Shown in pieces: positions 9,890-20,577 of a stretch of DNA of 64,000 bases. The DNA is taken from NCBI GenBank assembly GCA_023634235.1, contig JAMKCF010000002.1:15495091-15559090 (forward strand), given 5' to 3'. The position numbers and the translations under genes are program-made. Source of the stretch: Pisaster brevispinus. Its lineage: Eukaryota > Echinodermata > Asteroidea > Forcipulatida > Asteriidae. The notes beneath the pieces were generated by a model. That model had not been told where the DNA came from. It saw only the letters and a program-made list of their open reading frames with translations, and ran no database searches. The number at the start of each line of letters is the position of its first letter. The first letter of the stretch is position 1.

Positions 9890-12430
9890 GCTTTCAAACT
9901 AAAGTTAAACAAAAGGAAAAAATAGTTTGTGGCCTGACGTTTCGACCCTAGCAGAGTCTTTCTCGAAGGCTAAAATGAATCCATTTTTTTTTTATCCTAA
10001 CCATTCCTTTATAATACCTTTTAAAAAAATATGACTGGGCATAGTGCTTTGCTGAACTGAAACGTATGGTTTTGGAAACCAACAACAATTTACATGTTTT
10101 AGTCGACAACGTTTTTATTCGGAATAAATTCACAACACATTTTAGAGCGATCGTCCCCAAGGAGAGTCATGTCGAAAAAATGAAGAATGATTAAATATTG
10201 ATCAGTTCTCAAACCAGGGTCAGAAAAAAATTATATTAAAGATAAAGAGGTGCCTTGATCTAGTTGGGGCAGTTATATATGCTCTACATAAACCTGGCAC
10301 TATTGTTGTCTCAGACAACAAGCCCATTCCCACCAAGTTTAACCGTCATCGGTTCATGGCTTGGCTGCTAATGGGGAACTGCCGGCCCGAGGTGAGAACA
10401 TTTTCTTGATGACCCAGATTGGAGTTTGTTTAGGAGCCGAGGTTGGGAGGAGGGGGGGTGTTGCTGATTTAAATTGGAAAAGAAACCAAGAAAAAACAAC
10501 AACCCAAAAACGTTCCAGGTGAACTTTAAAAAAAAAATGACGGGGTGAACTTTCACTTACTGCTTGCAAGCACAATTTGCTGTCATAGATTGGACGGTTT
10601 GACTAATTTTTAAATGAGCAGGTAGAACTTCTGTTTGTTCTTCCATTGTTTTGGCCCGTGGTGTCCTCATTTGGTTGTATACACAAGAACAAACATAGAG
10701 CGTTCTCACTACCCAGGTTGATTCCTGACGATAAATTCCTCTTTGGTTTGCTTGTACGAAGGAAAACATTGGCTGGTTTTAGTTTTGTGTATTTTCACTG
10801 ATGTCGTATAGATTTGAACGCTCAAGGGGCCAGCTTACTAATTGCCCACAAGATGTACTACATCTGTATGGAACCTTTTCCTGATGGTTCAGAGGACAGA
10901 CTAAAAAAAATAATCCTCAAACGATTATTCCTGTGGTCTTCCCTGGAAAAGGAAGGATGGCGTTCGCTTTCCCCTCGGATTGTGCTGACCCGAGACAGAT
11001 GAGCAAGACAGTTGGATGCATTTTTGATTTAAGGGTATTGATTTGAATGAGGCTGATGTGGAGGTTGAAAGCAAAAGCAGCCCGAGGCGTGCTGGAATGG
11101 CCTTTTGCGAAGGCACATTTTATGTTGTTGGAAACTGTGCACGTTCGTTGCGAGTCTCTTATTATTTTTATTAAGGAAATCAGGAGAGAATACAGGTGGG
11201 AAATAGCTTCAGAGTGGGATCATATTCTTTGTGGAAAAAAGAGAGAGAGAAGATTTGTGTTCGCTGTTTGAGCATACCTTTCTGTATTTTAAATGATTCC
11301 AGGTGGAAGGTCTTGTACTTGTATTTGATAAACCCCAGTCTCCTCCTGACGATGACTAGAGAAAGCTGGTAAAAATGCCGAGAACAAAACAAATGACACT
11401 TTTCAGAGCCAAAAGACAAGTCATAATGGCCTAATTCCTCCAATATCCTCCGATATCACTTCACATCAAATTGATTCGACTTACATAATATTGGAATGCT
11501 TGACCCTGTGATAAGTATGGGCATACCGGGCCAAGTCATCTTTGAAAGCTTCAAACTTCTCAAAGATGAAGTTTTCAATAATAAAAACAAACAAGTTGCA
11601 GCAGTAGCTGTTCAATATCAACATTGGCGTTTTGATGAGTAAAAGTACAAAAGGTTGTGTTTCTACAACTCTTTTATTGTCATATTCAACTAAATATAGA
11701 AAAGTCGACACAAACAAGTCAACCTTCTCCTTGTGCATGTTTGCAACAATGCGTGTCTCCCATTGTCATATGAGCTACATCAGTAAATTTACAGATGAAT
11801 AAAACCCCCTTACCAAAATCATGCATCCAGGCATTGGTGGCAAAATCCATAAATCCAATAGCCTTTGACGTCATTCGTGCCCTATACGTTGTTGTCAACA
11901 TCTTTTGTTGTCTCGAATTATGAAAATTTTTCTGAAATTAGTATTTTTTCCCCCTGTTATAGGGCAAATGTCAGCAGTCTACCTTGACTGATAACAGATA
12001 TGACTTTATTCGATTAAGAAAATAAAAAGATTTCTTGTCGGTGTTTTTGTGAGTAAATAAGAATGAAATTAGCCTTGAAACAGGCTCTTAAGACCGTCAG
12101 AAGAGAGATGACGTGTCGGAGTCTCTGGCGTCCCTGTGCAGTCAAAGGCATTGAATGCCTGATCTCTAAGATCAGAAATATACAACGGCTTGAGGGAAGA
12201 CTATAGAGGAGATTGGAGCAAATTACCAGCCACTTGACTCTGTCCATTGTTCCATATTAATTAACTTATCAATTAAAAAAAACCTTTCCCCGTATTGTTT
12301 TTGCTATAGACCTGTCTCAAACCTCAAATATTCTCAACTCTTCTGGTAGCTCAAGAGACTGGAAGTCTGATCTCAAAGGGAGGGTAAACCGTTGTGGTTT
12401 TAGAGAGAGGGATTCATAAACAATTCGATC
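9890..12430. other. No supported gene
   Basis: Contains a repeat-like string GACGTTTCGACCCTAGCAGA at about 9937. An open + frame at about 10189-10400 is discussed in the findings. Several short ORFs on either strand have no recognisable domain. Confidence 0.4.
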
Positions 12431-12437
12431 TGAGAAA

Positions 12438-12656
12438 CGTTTCTGCATGAAACATTTCTCAGATTGTGTATTCTAATTACGGATTATTCTTCCCTGCATG
12501 GACATAACCGCTCCAAACTTTGGCCAATACCTCAAAAACGCTACCACCTTTTGAAATGAGATTTTCACAGATTAGTTTTTATTGTGTACATTTACATTAA
12601 TATGGGATTAAAACAACCAAATGGTTCCAAAAACAAAAGGTATTCTTTGCCTTAAA
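12438..12656. mobile_element. MITE-like repeat, family C copy 1
   Basis: Aligns with 23034-23254: ACCACCTTTTGAA, GATTTTCACAG, TAGTTTTTATTGT, GGTTCCAAAAAC, and an end reading AAAAGGTATTCTTTGCCTT. Confidence 0.75.
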
Positions 12657-13880
12657 ACAAAACAAGTTGCAAACGTTATCAACACTTTGTTTATTTATTT
12701 ATTTATTTATTTATTTATTCACATTTATTTCCCATGGCATGCCCAAACAGTTTGAACATTAACTTCATTAACTGTGTGCATAATTTTAAAAAAATTACAA
12801 GGTAAATTCTCTTGGTACCATAACAACATAGGCCCGACTACAAGCATATAGAATCATCCTTGGCTTAAATTCAGTACTTTTGAGCTGGGAGCAAACTATT
12901 AAAATTGTTGGACCATAAGTGAACGGGTAGATCATTTAAACAGTTTAGTTCAGTTCTTTAGTATTTTGTCCACATATTAGGCAAATTATACAATGGATAT
13001 ACGCAAACATACAGTGACCTTCTAAAGGTTAGCTAGTACTAACAATACATAAATAAATTAATAATAAATAGAAATATGAGGCAGACAATTTATATGCATT
13101 TGACATTTTGATTTATAAAAAACACTTTTTAAATGATTACATTACCTTTTCAATCGCACAGTTTGTAGAGATGAATTCTTCTTCTGTCCCACATTACAAA
13201 GTAATTACAGACAAAATATTTTCCACATTCAGAAAGACGGTATAATGGATTTCATTTGATCAATTCTGGTCAATTTTAAGTACTTTAACTACAAAAACCC
13301 CAGTGGACCAAAGGAATCAAATGATCGTGCGTGGGAGTCCGGCCCCCCATTCACCAACAATGGGAAAACTAATTTACCATGGGCAAAAGGACTAGTATAG
13401 AGAGTCAGTAATCAGACATGGGGGAAGAGAACAGGTCCCTGAGATGAAGGCAAAGTCTTTAATGTCCCACTCTGGTGCCTCAGTCTAGTCCCTTTTCAAC
13501 TGGAGGGGGAACAAAGAACTTAAAGGTTGCAGAAGTTCTCTTTTGATCAACTGAATGGTCAACTCCCTCGTTGCAAATTCACGTGCCCCTATAAACAAAA
13601 ACCTATTCAGCCTCAATTTTTGTCTCTGGGGACTCCTGCAAAATTTCCTGAATTTTTATTTCATTTTGTCGTCGAGAATGCAGTGGGAGCTACCAGAGAT
13701 AAGATGCATCAACTTAAAGTTCATATTTATGGTTTTAACTTGATTCTTGCTTGAATAAATTTTCTGTTAGTTAGATGAAATATTTTCATAAGTATATGTC
13801 GACAATAATGAGTAATCACAACTGATTCAGTGATTAAATGTATTTCCATATTCAGAGGTTTTTAAGTCCCATCGGAAGCA
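12657..13880. other. No recognised gene; (TTTA)n microsatellite
   Basis: A tetranucleotide run (TTTA)n lies at about 12689-12720. The rest is AT-rich. Overlapping 60-75-codon ORFs at 13527-13754 lack recognisable domains. Confidence 0.5.
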
Positions 13881-13884
13881 AACA

Positions 13885-14188
13885 TCTGAAAGTAAGGGCG
13901 GTCGGGTTGGCCTACAAGTTCTATTCCTTGCCATTCACCTCTAGGACCCTGGTTCGAATCCCGCCGGGGGCACTATGTGGATTGGGTTTTCAGTCCCTAC
14001 CTGATGGCTTGGGTTTTCCCTGGAGTAATTTTTCTTGGGGTTTCCTCCAACATCTAAAACTGAAAACTTCCTGCCAAGTCTTTTCTCTATGGGGTTCTTG
14101 GCTAGTAAAGTGATTAAGTTGACTTTCTGAGAAGCCTTGGTTTAACAACCAGCAGCATCACTTAAATAAATAAATAAATAAATAAAAG
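13885..14188 (+). mobile_element. tRNA-related SINE, family 4, full-length copy
   Basis: It has a B-box-like GACCCTGGTTCGAATCCCGC, then a shared body (TGTGGATTGGGTTTTCAGTC, TCCTCCAACATCTAAAACTG, GGTTCTTGGCTAGT, GTGATTAAGTT) and an (AAAT)n tail. It aligns throughout with 24945-25245. Confidence 0.8.
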
Positions 14189-14189
14189 T

Positions 14190-15010
14190 AAAACTAGAGT
14201 AAAACTGGATAAAAACCGCTTGAAGAATCAGAGTTTCAGGCACCTTACCTTTAAACCTCCACCATTCTGGGAGTTTACTCGTTCTCCTCGCCAGATCAAT
14301 TGGACCAAATTGATGACACTTTTCCCCTAAGGCTGTTTTCTCAGAAGAAACTGAGGAAGAAAAAGTGCAAGAGAAAAGTGAACATCAAGGGAAAACATGT
14401 TGCCCACACATCCATGGAAAAAAGAATTGGCTTGAAAGATCACGAACTAGTTTCTTTTTTTTCTCCTGTTACGGATGAAATAGAACGCCTATCCCCTAGG
14501 AAGAGGTCCATTTTGCCAACTCATCTCGGCTAAAAATCGAAAATGGACAGCAATTCTCCCGAGGTGTATTTTACCCTGCTCTTGCTTTCATCTCTCGCAA
14601 ATCATTTACAATTTGATATGCATTTTGGAGTTGATGGGTTTTGGACAATTTCTTTTTAGAGAAGTGACTTCTCTGTGTTTTTTTGTAAGGTCGGAGACTT
14701 GAGAGTAGAGTAACCCCAGGCTAAAATATTGATTCTGCTTTTTCTAAATTCAAATGCTATCGGTGTGCTCAATTTGATATCATTGTTAGGTTTGCAGTGT
14801 GATATTTATCCATGTCTGTGGCGCCTCCTGTTTTTCACAGGTCTTAGAAAAGAGCGAGCCAACCCCTTCCCCAAAAATCTACAACAAACAAACAAACAAA
14901 GACCCCAACAAACATCATTCCAGCAACCCTACAAATAAATAAATAAATAAATAAAATGATTAATACTGCCCCCCCCCCCAAAAAAAAAAAGAAGAAGAAG
15001 AAGGGAAAAA
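14190..15010. other. No supported gene
   Basis: A 77-codon basic ORF (14300-14533) has no recognisable domain. (AATA)n at about 14934-14955 is followed by a C11/A11 junction at 14969-14990. Confidence 0.45.
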
Positions 15011-15014
15011 AAAA

Positions 15015-15275
15015 CTTTTCTACATCTCCTCCTACTCTTTGGAACAAACTCCCCAAAACATCAAAGACCCACAAACTCTGGATCAATTTAAACACCTTCT
15101 CAAACCTCATTTGTTAAACTCTTACTAATTTTGTTGTTGTTTGTACTCAATTTACTTTGGACAGTGCATTAGGACCCCATGTGTAATGCGATTTATAAGG
15201 ATGGTTTATTATTATTATTATTATTATATTATTACTATTATTGTTATTACTATTATTATTATTATTATTATTATT
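15015..15275 (+). pseudogene. LINE 3' end, frameshifted
   Basis: It reads TLWNKLPK in one frame, then after a one-base shift NIKDPQTLDQFKHLLKPHLL and NSY-stop. This is a CR1/L2-like polymerase C-terminus. A 3' tail follows with GCGATTTATAAGGATGG and (TTA)n at about 15206-15275. Confidence 0.78.
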
Positions 15276-15279
15276 AAGT

Positions 15280-18200
15280 GCAGATTTCTGATCCTTTCAG
15301 AAGGACGGCCGGAGGGAGAAAAATCAATCAGACTTTGATTATGCCGTTAAATCAAAGTACTATTCGTGATAATGATTCATTAATGTTTTGTAAAAGCTAC
15401 TATGAGCTTTATAAACTGTCTGGAGGGTAAACTCAGGAAAGATTTCCACAAGAATGTGAAGTTTCTGATGTTCAAATAATTCTTTACTTGTTTGCCATTA
15501 AGAGTTGGAATGTTTCAGGGTAAACAAGGCCCAATAATTTGTCTTTTTGAATCATCAAAACACACTGAAAAGGTGAACTGTCTGTGCCCTTGACTTTCCA
15601 AATGGTAAAGGCTAAAAACAGATTGCAAAAGGTTTCTATAGATAGACAGTGACGTATTTCTGTTTGTAGTGTGTGTGTGAAGCTTCAATTGTTGGAGGGT
15701 CATTGTGGATGAGCAGAGTTATTGCTCTGTTTCCATAGCAACACTGCATCGCGACGTTGGATGTCTCCATTATGGCCCAGAGGGGATTGTCGTGATAGAG
15801 TTAGAACTGCTGATATACAGAAAGAGTGTTTTTTCTTATGACTGACATCCCTTCATGATATGATTTGTACCGTACACCCACGTTGTTTACAACGTTCGTG
15901 CCTTGACGTTAGTCGCCGTGCTTCAACTTGTTTGTGAGCCGACACTTCAGTCACCGACACTTGAAAGAGTTCTGTAGAGATTGCCACATTTTCCCTCGAC
16001 AGGAGAACACTTTGTGGGACTCCTCCTTGTCTCCATAAAAAGAAGTGTCGGGGGCTTTTTGCAGACGAGATCTTCAAAATATTCCATTAGGATGCTGAAG
16101 ATGTAAATTACATTAACGCTGTCTGCTGTGTAACGCTTAAAAATTCAAATCTACGGCTTGTGTAGACGCACTTGAAATTAGACTTCAAAGTTTTTCGGCG
16201 GAGTAGCATAACTCTGAGTTGATATCTAAGACAACTCAAACAAACAGCCTATGTTTACTTTTCAAGTTGTCTAGGCCTGTTTAAAGGTCTAACTCTCTCC
16301 AAAGTTCGTGATTTCATTTATTCAGCGTATCTACCTCATGCAGAGCCAGCAAATGGAGTTCCAATCTGAGATGATTCAAGTTCCAGGTCATCAGTAGAAT
16401 GAAGCCAATTAACCCAATTTAAGACAGTCTGAGGCGTATTTGGAAACCACACTTGGTTTTCTGTTGCTGTTTTTTTCCATTCCTCAGTTGGCGCTGTAAC
16501 TTTCTTAAAGTGATTCACCGCACGCTGGACGCCTGGAAGAGAGGTCAGGAGTCATTGAAACAAATGCATTTCTTAATGCAAGGTGATGATGGTCAATCAT
16601 GCCTCTGCTAAACAGAGTAAGCCCATCTCTACCAGCTAAACACGTACATCGTCAGCCTACACGATATCTTTGTCTTCATTAAGAGAGAGAGAGAGAGAGT
16701 GAAAAAAAAACTCAAATGACTTTGAGATCAATGATCTATTAGGGCATTTACGTTGTCTGAGCAAATCAGGCCTAAGTGGTCCGGCTTCTGTGATTTGTAC
16801 AAGTATTAATGGATGCATGGAAGGGGAGCTTTCTCTATATCCAACACTCCACCAGACTCGCTGCAAACCAATCCGGACATAAGTGGGACTTTTTGACGGC
16901 GCAGAAGGGTATCACAGCTATAGATTTGCATCCGTCGGGAGTTGTGCTCTTTCTCCGCAAAGCCATTTATTATTCGTTTGAAGTCCTGTGTAATGGTATG
17001 TTTTGGCTGCCGGGAAGAAGCTTCTCTTGTGTCTGAGCAACTGAAGAGAGACCCTACCCCCCATCGTCTAATGAGTGTAGATATACTTCAGATTTTACCC
17101 CCTCGCTGTTGATGAGTTCACCTGGGCAGGGGTTAGACTCTGTCCAATTTCGCCGGCCTCTGATGTCGTGCCGGCAATTTATCTGCTTTATTAATCGCGA
17201 AGCATTGTGTGTCGGTGCTAATCAATTCTTTCCCTGGTCCCAACCACACGGCCAAGCCGAGGAGCGCTGTGTTTCAGCTGGTCATGTTAGGTTTACTTGG
17301 AACATCTACTAAATCACCGTTATTGGATCAGCGTCTAGCTGCTGGTTGACGAAATAGGTTCAGTTAGGGATGTCCACGATCAGCAGTTTTTGACTGAACA
17401 TAACCTAGGGCATTTGAGCACCTGTCCTAATCAATTAGTGTTTGGATAGTCACTTTTCATAAACAACGTGGACTGACCATCAAACTTTTACAATTTGTGT
17501 ATCTTATCATCAACAACTTGGAAAATATACAAACAGTTGGACAGACGAAGTGTTCGAAATTTGAAGAAACAAGACTGTATTTCCCTCTGACATCCACAAA
17601 GTTGGCCCAAGTATAATTTCACTAACAGGACAGTAAATGACTGTTTTAAATTGAATTGCCAAGTAAGCTGTGGTAAGGGACAGCCAGAAGCAAGCCGAGC
17701 CTCAGTGTTTCACACTTCTCTAGCATGTTGACGTAACTTATACTTTTCACATTTGAAAGTTGAGGCTCATTGAATAGCCATTATCCTTTTTAAGAGAGCA
17801 ATCGCCCCGATTGGATTTTGATCAGTGTGGAAGTTTTCAGGCCAGAAATAACTGAACTAAGCTGCTGAAAGCCCTACTTGGGTTGACCTTTTTGAACTTC
17901 TGTCTCCCAGGAGGGATTAAAGAGTTCCCCATACGCTTCATTTAACTGCAGTTCACAAATGTAGAAACTATCTGAGGATATATAGCTACGTTGATGAGAA
18001 TCGCAGGAGTACACGATTAACCAACTGGTGGGAGTAAATATTGACGTTCAGCTTTGCTGCTGTTTATCCATCCACTTCAGTCTCTGCCTGGATACAAATG
18101 TAACGGTTTCATTACATGGTAGAATCAATACTGTCATTGGAGTTGATTTTCCTGAAATCAATGCATGATGTAACTATACTCACGGAGATGTGCTCTGGTT

Positions 18201-18350
18201 CCTGTAGTTGTTGCCAATGAAACATTGACAGAGTTACTTGCCCTTCGTGCAGTAATGACAGACTAGAGTTAATACTTAATCTTACAACACGTTCAGATTT
18301 TAGTGACGCACGTTTGTTTTTCTGGGCTGGATGCTAGCCACTGAGTTTGA
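15280..18350. other. No recognised gene; possible regulatory DNA
   Basis: Mixed-complexity DNA upstream of exon 1, including an X-box-like site at 15729. The stretch 16800-17330 is richer in GC and CpG than its surroundings but has no conserved peptide. A (GA)n run lies at about 16683-16699. Confidence 0.4.
15729..15742. promoter_or_regulatory. X-box-like RFX site GTTTCCATAGCAAC
   Basis: Fits the imperfect-palindrome X-box consensus (RYYNYY, 1-3 bases, RRNRAC) of RFX factors. No nearby ciliary gene is visible, so function is speculative. Confidence 0.3.
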
Positions 18351-18352
18351 AT

Positions 18353-18400
18353 TTGAATTATTCATAAGGAATGAATTATTCATAAGAATGAATTATTCAT
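18353..18400. promoter_or_regulatory. Triple ATGAATTATTCAT array (POU-dimer-like)
   Basis: Three near-identical sites start at 18353 (one mismatch), 18371 and 18388. Each consists of ATGAAT, one base, ATTCAT, the MORE-type arrangement bound by POU dimers. It lies about 2 kb upstream of the RAP1GAP start codon. Confidence 0.4.
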
Positions 18401-20407
18401 GAGGGAAAACTATCCCATCTGTGAAAGGTGACCGTGTTCCAGGCAATGCTCTGGAGTTGACTTTCACCAGCCAACGGGATCTATACATATTAATGAGCAC
18501 CTGGTTCTGAGTAGCCAATCAAGTGCCAGAGGGTCAGAGGTTGCTGGGATTCACTCCTGCACAGGTGTGTTGCATCAATGTAACATTGGGAGACAGCTGT
18601 AGACTGAGTGCGTAGAGAGGGAGAGATCTTCACGTCTGTGAGTGCCCGGATGAAGTATCACCAACAAGCTCTGCGTGTAGGCTGCACATCTCACCAGTCA
18701 CTTTGATGTCGGTTTCCTCTGAAGTCGGGCGTGTTATTTGTGAAACATTCCTTAATGAGCACCAACTTCCAGAGTACTCTCCCCCCCCCTCCCCGACAGC
18801 TGTGAACGATGCGAATGCAAAAACTCTCAGCCTGCTTGCTTGTCATGTCAGATGCATTTGCAATGTAATTTAATCCTAGTGGTTTTTTAATGTGCAAAAG
18901 GAAGCCAGCCACACACCTGGTACTTTGAACACGTACATCAGAAGAATGTTCTCTCTTATGAAAGTCAGACCGGATTTTGGATACCCTTTTTTTTTCCGTC
19001 TGCCAAATGATCTGGCCAGCTGTAGCCTGATGCGTAGGGAGGCGTCGGTTTAATCAGGAAGCATCTTAAAAATTGGCTGATAGAGTGCACAGATTGTCGT
19101 GCATATAGAGCTCGAGGCATCATAATTTGTTATTACCATAACAACTCCCATACAATTGGGGCCTGGATAACCCCCCCCCCCAAAAAAAAAAAGAAAAAGA
19201 GTAAGCTCTATCACAAATCGTCCCGGAGCAGTTGATGTGGATGCAACCTTTGTGTGATGTCTGGACTACTATCAAAGTGTGACATTGGACCTAAAAAGTG
19301 TGGATAAATTGTGCTGAGCTAGAAACACCTTTTTGTTCTTCTTTTACCTTTGGCTCTGGAGACTCTCTTTCGTGTCGGTGTTTAAAAGCGGGAGGAAAAA
19401 AAACCTGACAACGGTGCTGTTCTTGTTGAAGTGCTCGCTTAATGGAAACTTTCGAAAGGTGTTTTTTAATAGAGAGTGCAGTGATATATTTCCAGGAACG
19501 CTGACGGGGTTGGCATGTAGATGCATGGGTAGTGACGCTGAAGTGATATGCATCCCTAAAATGGAGACATGTTAGTCGTCGTCGGTTTTTTTCTTCTTCA
19601 ATGATATGTAAATGGCTGCCACACTTGGTTTGACAAACATTATTTGAATGACTAAATCCTACACCTTCTGCACATGATTATTAAGAACTGAAATTAATCA
19701 GATTGGTATTTGTGAGTTATTGAGTGTTGCATTCGCCGTATTTGCATTTCCTTATGCTCCGTAGCGTATGTGATCACTGCTAAGCAGACAGCTTTTATTT
19801 GTGCTGGGACAGGAGAAGCTGTTGTCGCTGTTAACAGTTGTATTTGTCTATGCATTTGTATGTAGACAAGGATACATCATACACTTGTCAATATCAGCTG
19901 ACTAAACCATACATCAACGCAGACCCCCAGTGTATGTGACTGGCTGGAGGTCAGCGCTGGAGTAATCGTCTTTCACCGAGAACGAGAGCGTCAGAAGTTG
20001 AGCTGTGCAACTTGATGTTCATCAAACGTTTGCTCGGTTTTCCATAGCACTGCCTAAGTCATCTTGACTTGGGAGGACTGGGTTCCAGCTGTGGCAGCAT
20101 CTAATGGTCAAAGCTTTGGTGGTTTCTTAAACGCTGTTTCTTCACCGAGAGGGGCTTGGTGAGGAAAACCTCACAGGGTTGAGGAATTGATAGTGACACT
20201 GAATGTATGTCGCCGCTGTGTTCTTTCAACGGAAAGATCCATTTCATTACACACATCTGTCCAGACTTATTTCCCACTAAATGTTAAGACCTTAAAGATC
20301 TTGCTGAACTCTGCAGAACCTTGGAAGAAACTTGTACACTGCTGTAAAAAAAAAAAAACTACTACATTTAAAATTTGAGGACACCAGTGATTTTGTACTG
20401 AGCAACA
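18401..20407. other. Region upstream of RAP1GAP exon 1 (promoter/5'UTR not resolved)
   Basis: Any promoter and 5'UTR for the exon-1 transcript should lie here or further left. I see no convincing TATA box or splice-joined upstream exon. A C11/A11 junction is at 19171-19192. Confidence 0.35.
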
Positions 20408-20577
20408 ATGGACGGCTTTTCACCACTGAAGAAGTTCAGTCGTCGTTCTTGGCGAAGGGGCTCTGTTGCAAACTCCCCTCTGCTGGAGCTCAGGAGGGAT
20501 TACCAGGTGCCAGCTATTGGCCCCTGTCGACCCAGAAAGAGGGCCCTCAGTCTGCCCGATGCCTTCAGCCCTTGGAG
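20408..20577 (+). CDS. RAP1GAP: RAP1GAP exon 1 (start codon; residues 1-56 plus 2 nt)
   Basis: The ATG sits in a strong Kozak context (ACAACAATGG), and an in-frame TGA at 20399-20401 closes the frame upstream. It begins [19 protein letters not shown] and ends near [10 protein letters not shown], followed by the donor GTGAAG. The basic, Ser-rich composition and R-x-x-S motifs suggest phosphorylation, which is inferred only. The exon ends in phase 2, and the next acceptor (39221) supplies the one base needed to make Arg57. I recognise no homologue of this peptide. Linkage to the rest rests on phase, start context and strand. Confidence 0.72.

Noticed and set aside
14300..14533. Basic 77-codon ORF (KKLRKKKCKRK...)
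   Set aside because: Composition follows from A-rich DNA. No domain, and no splice partners seen.
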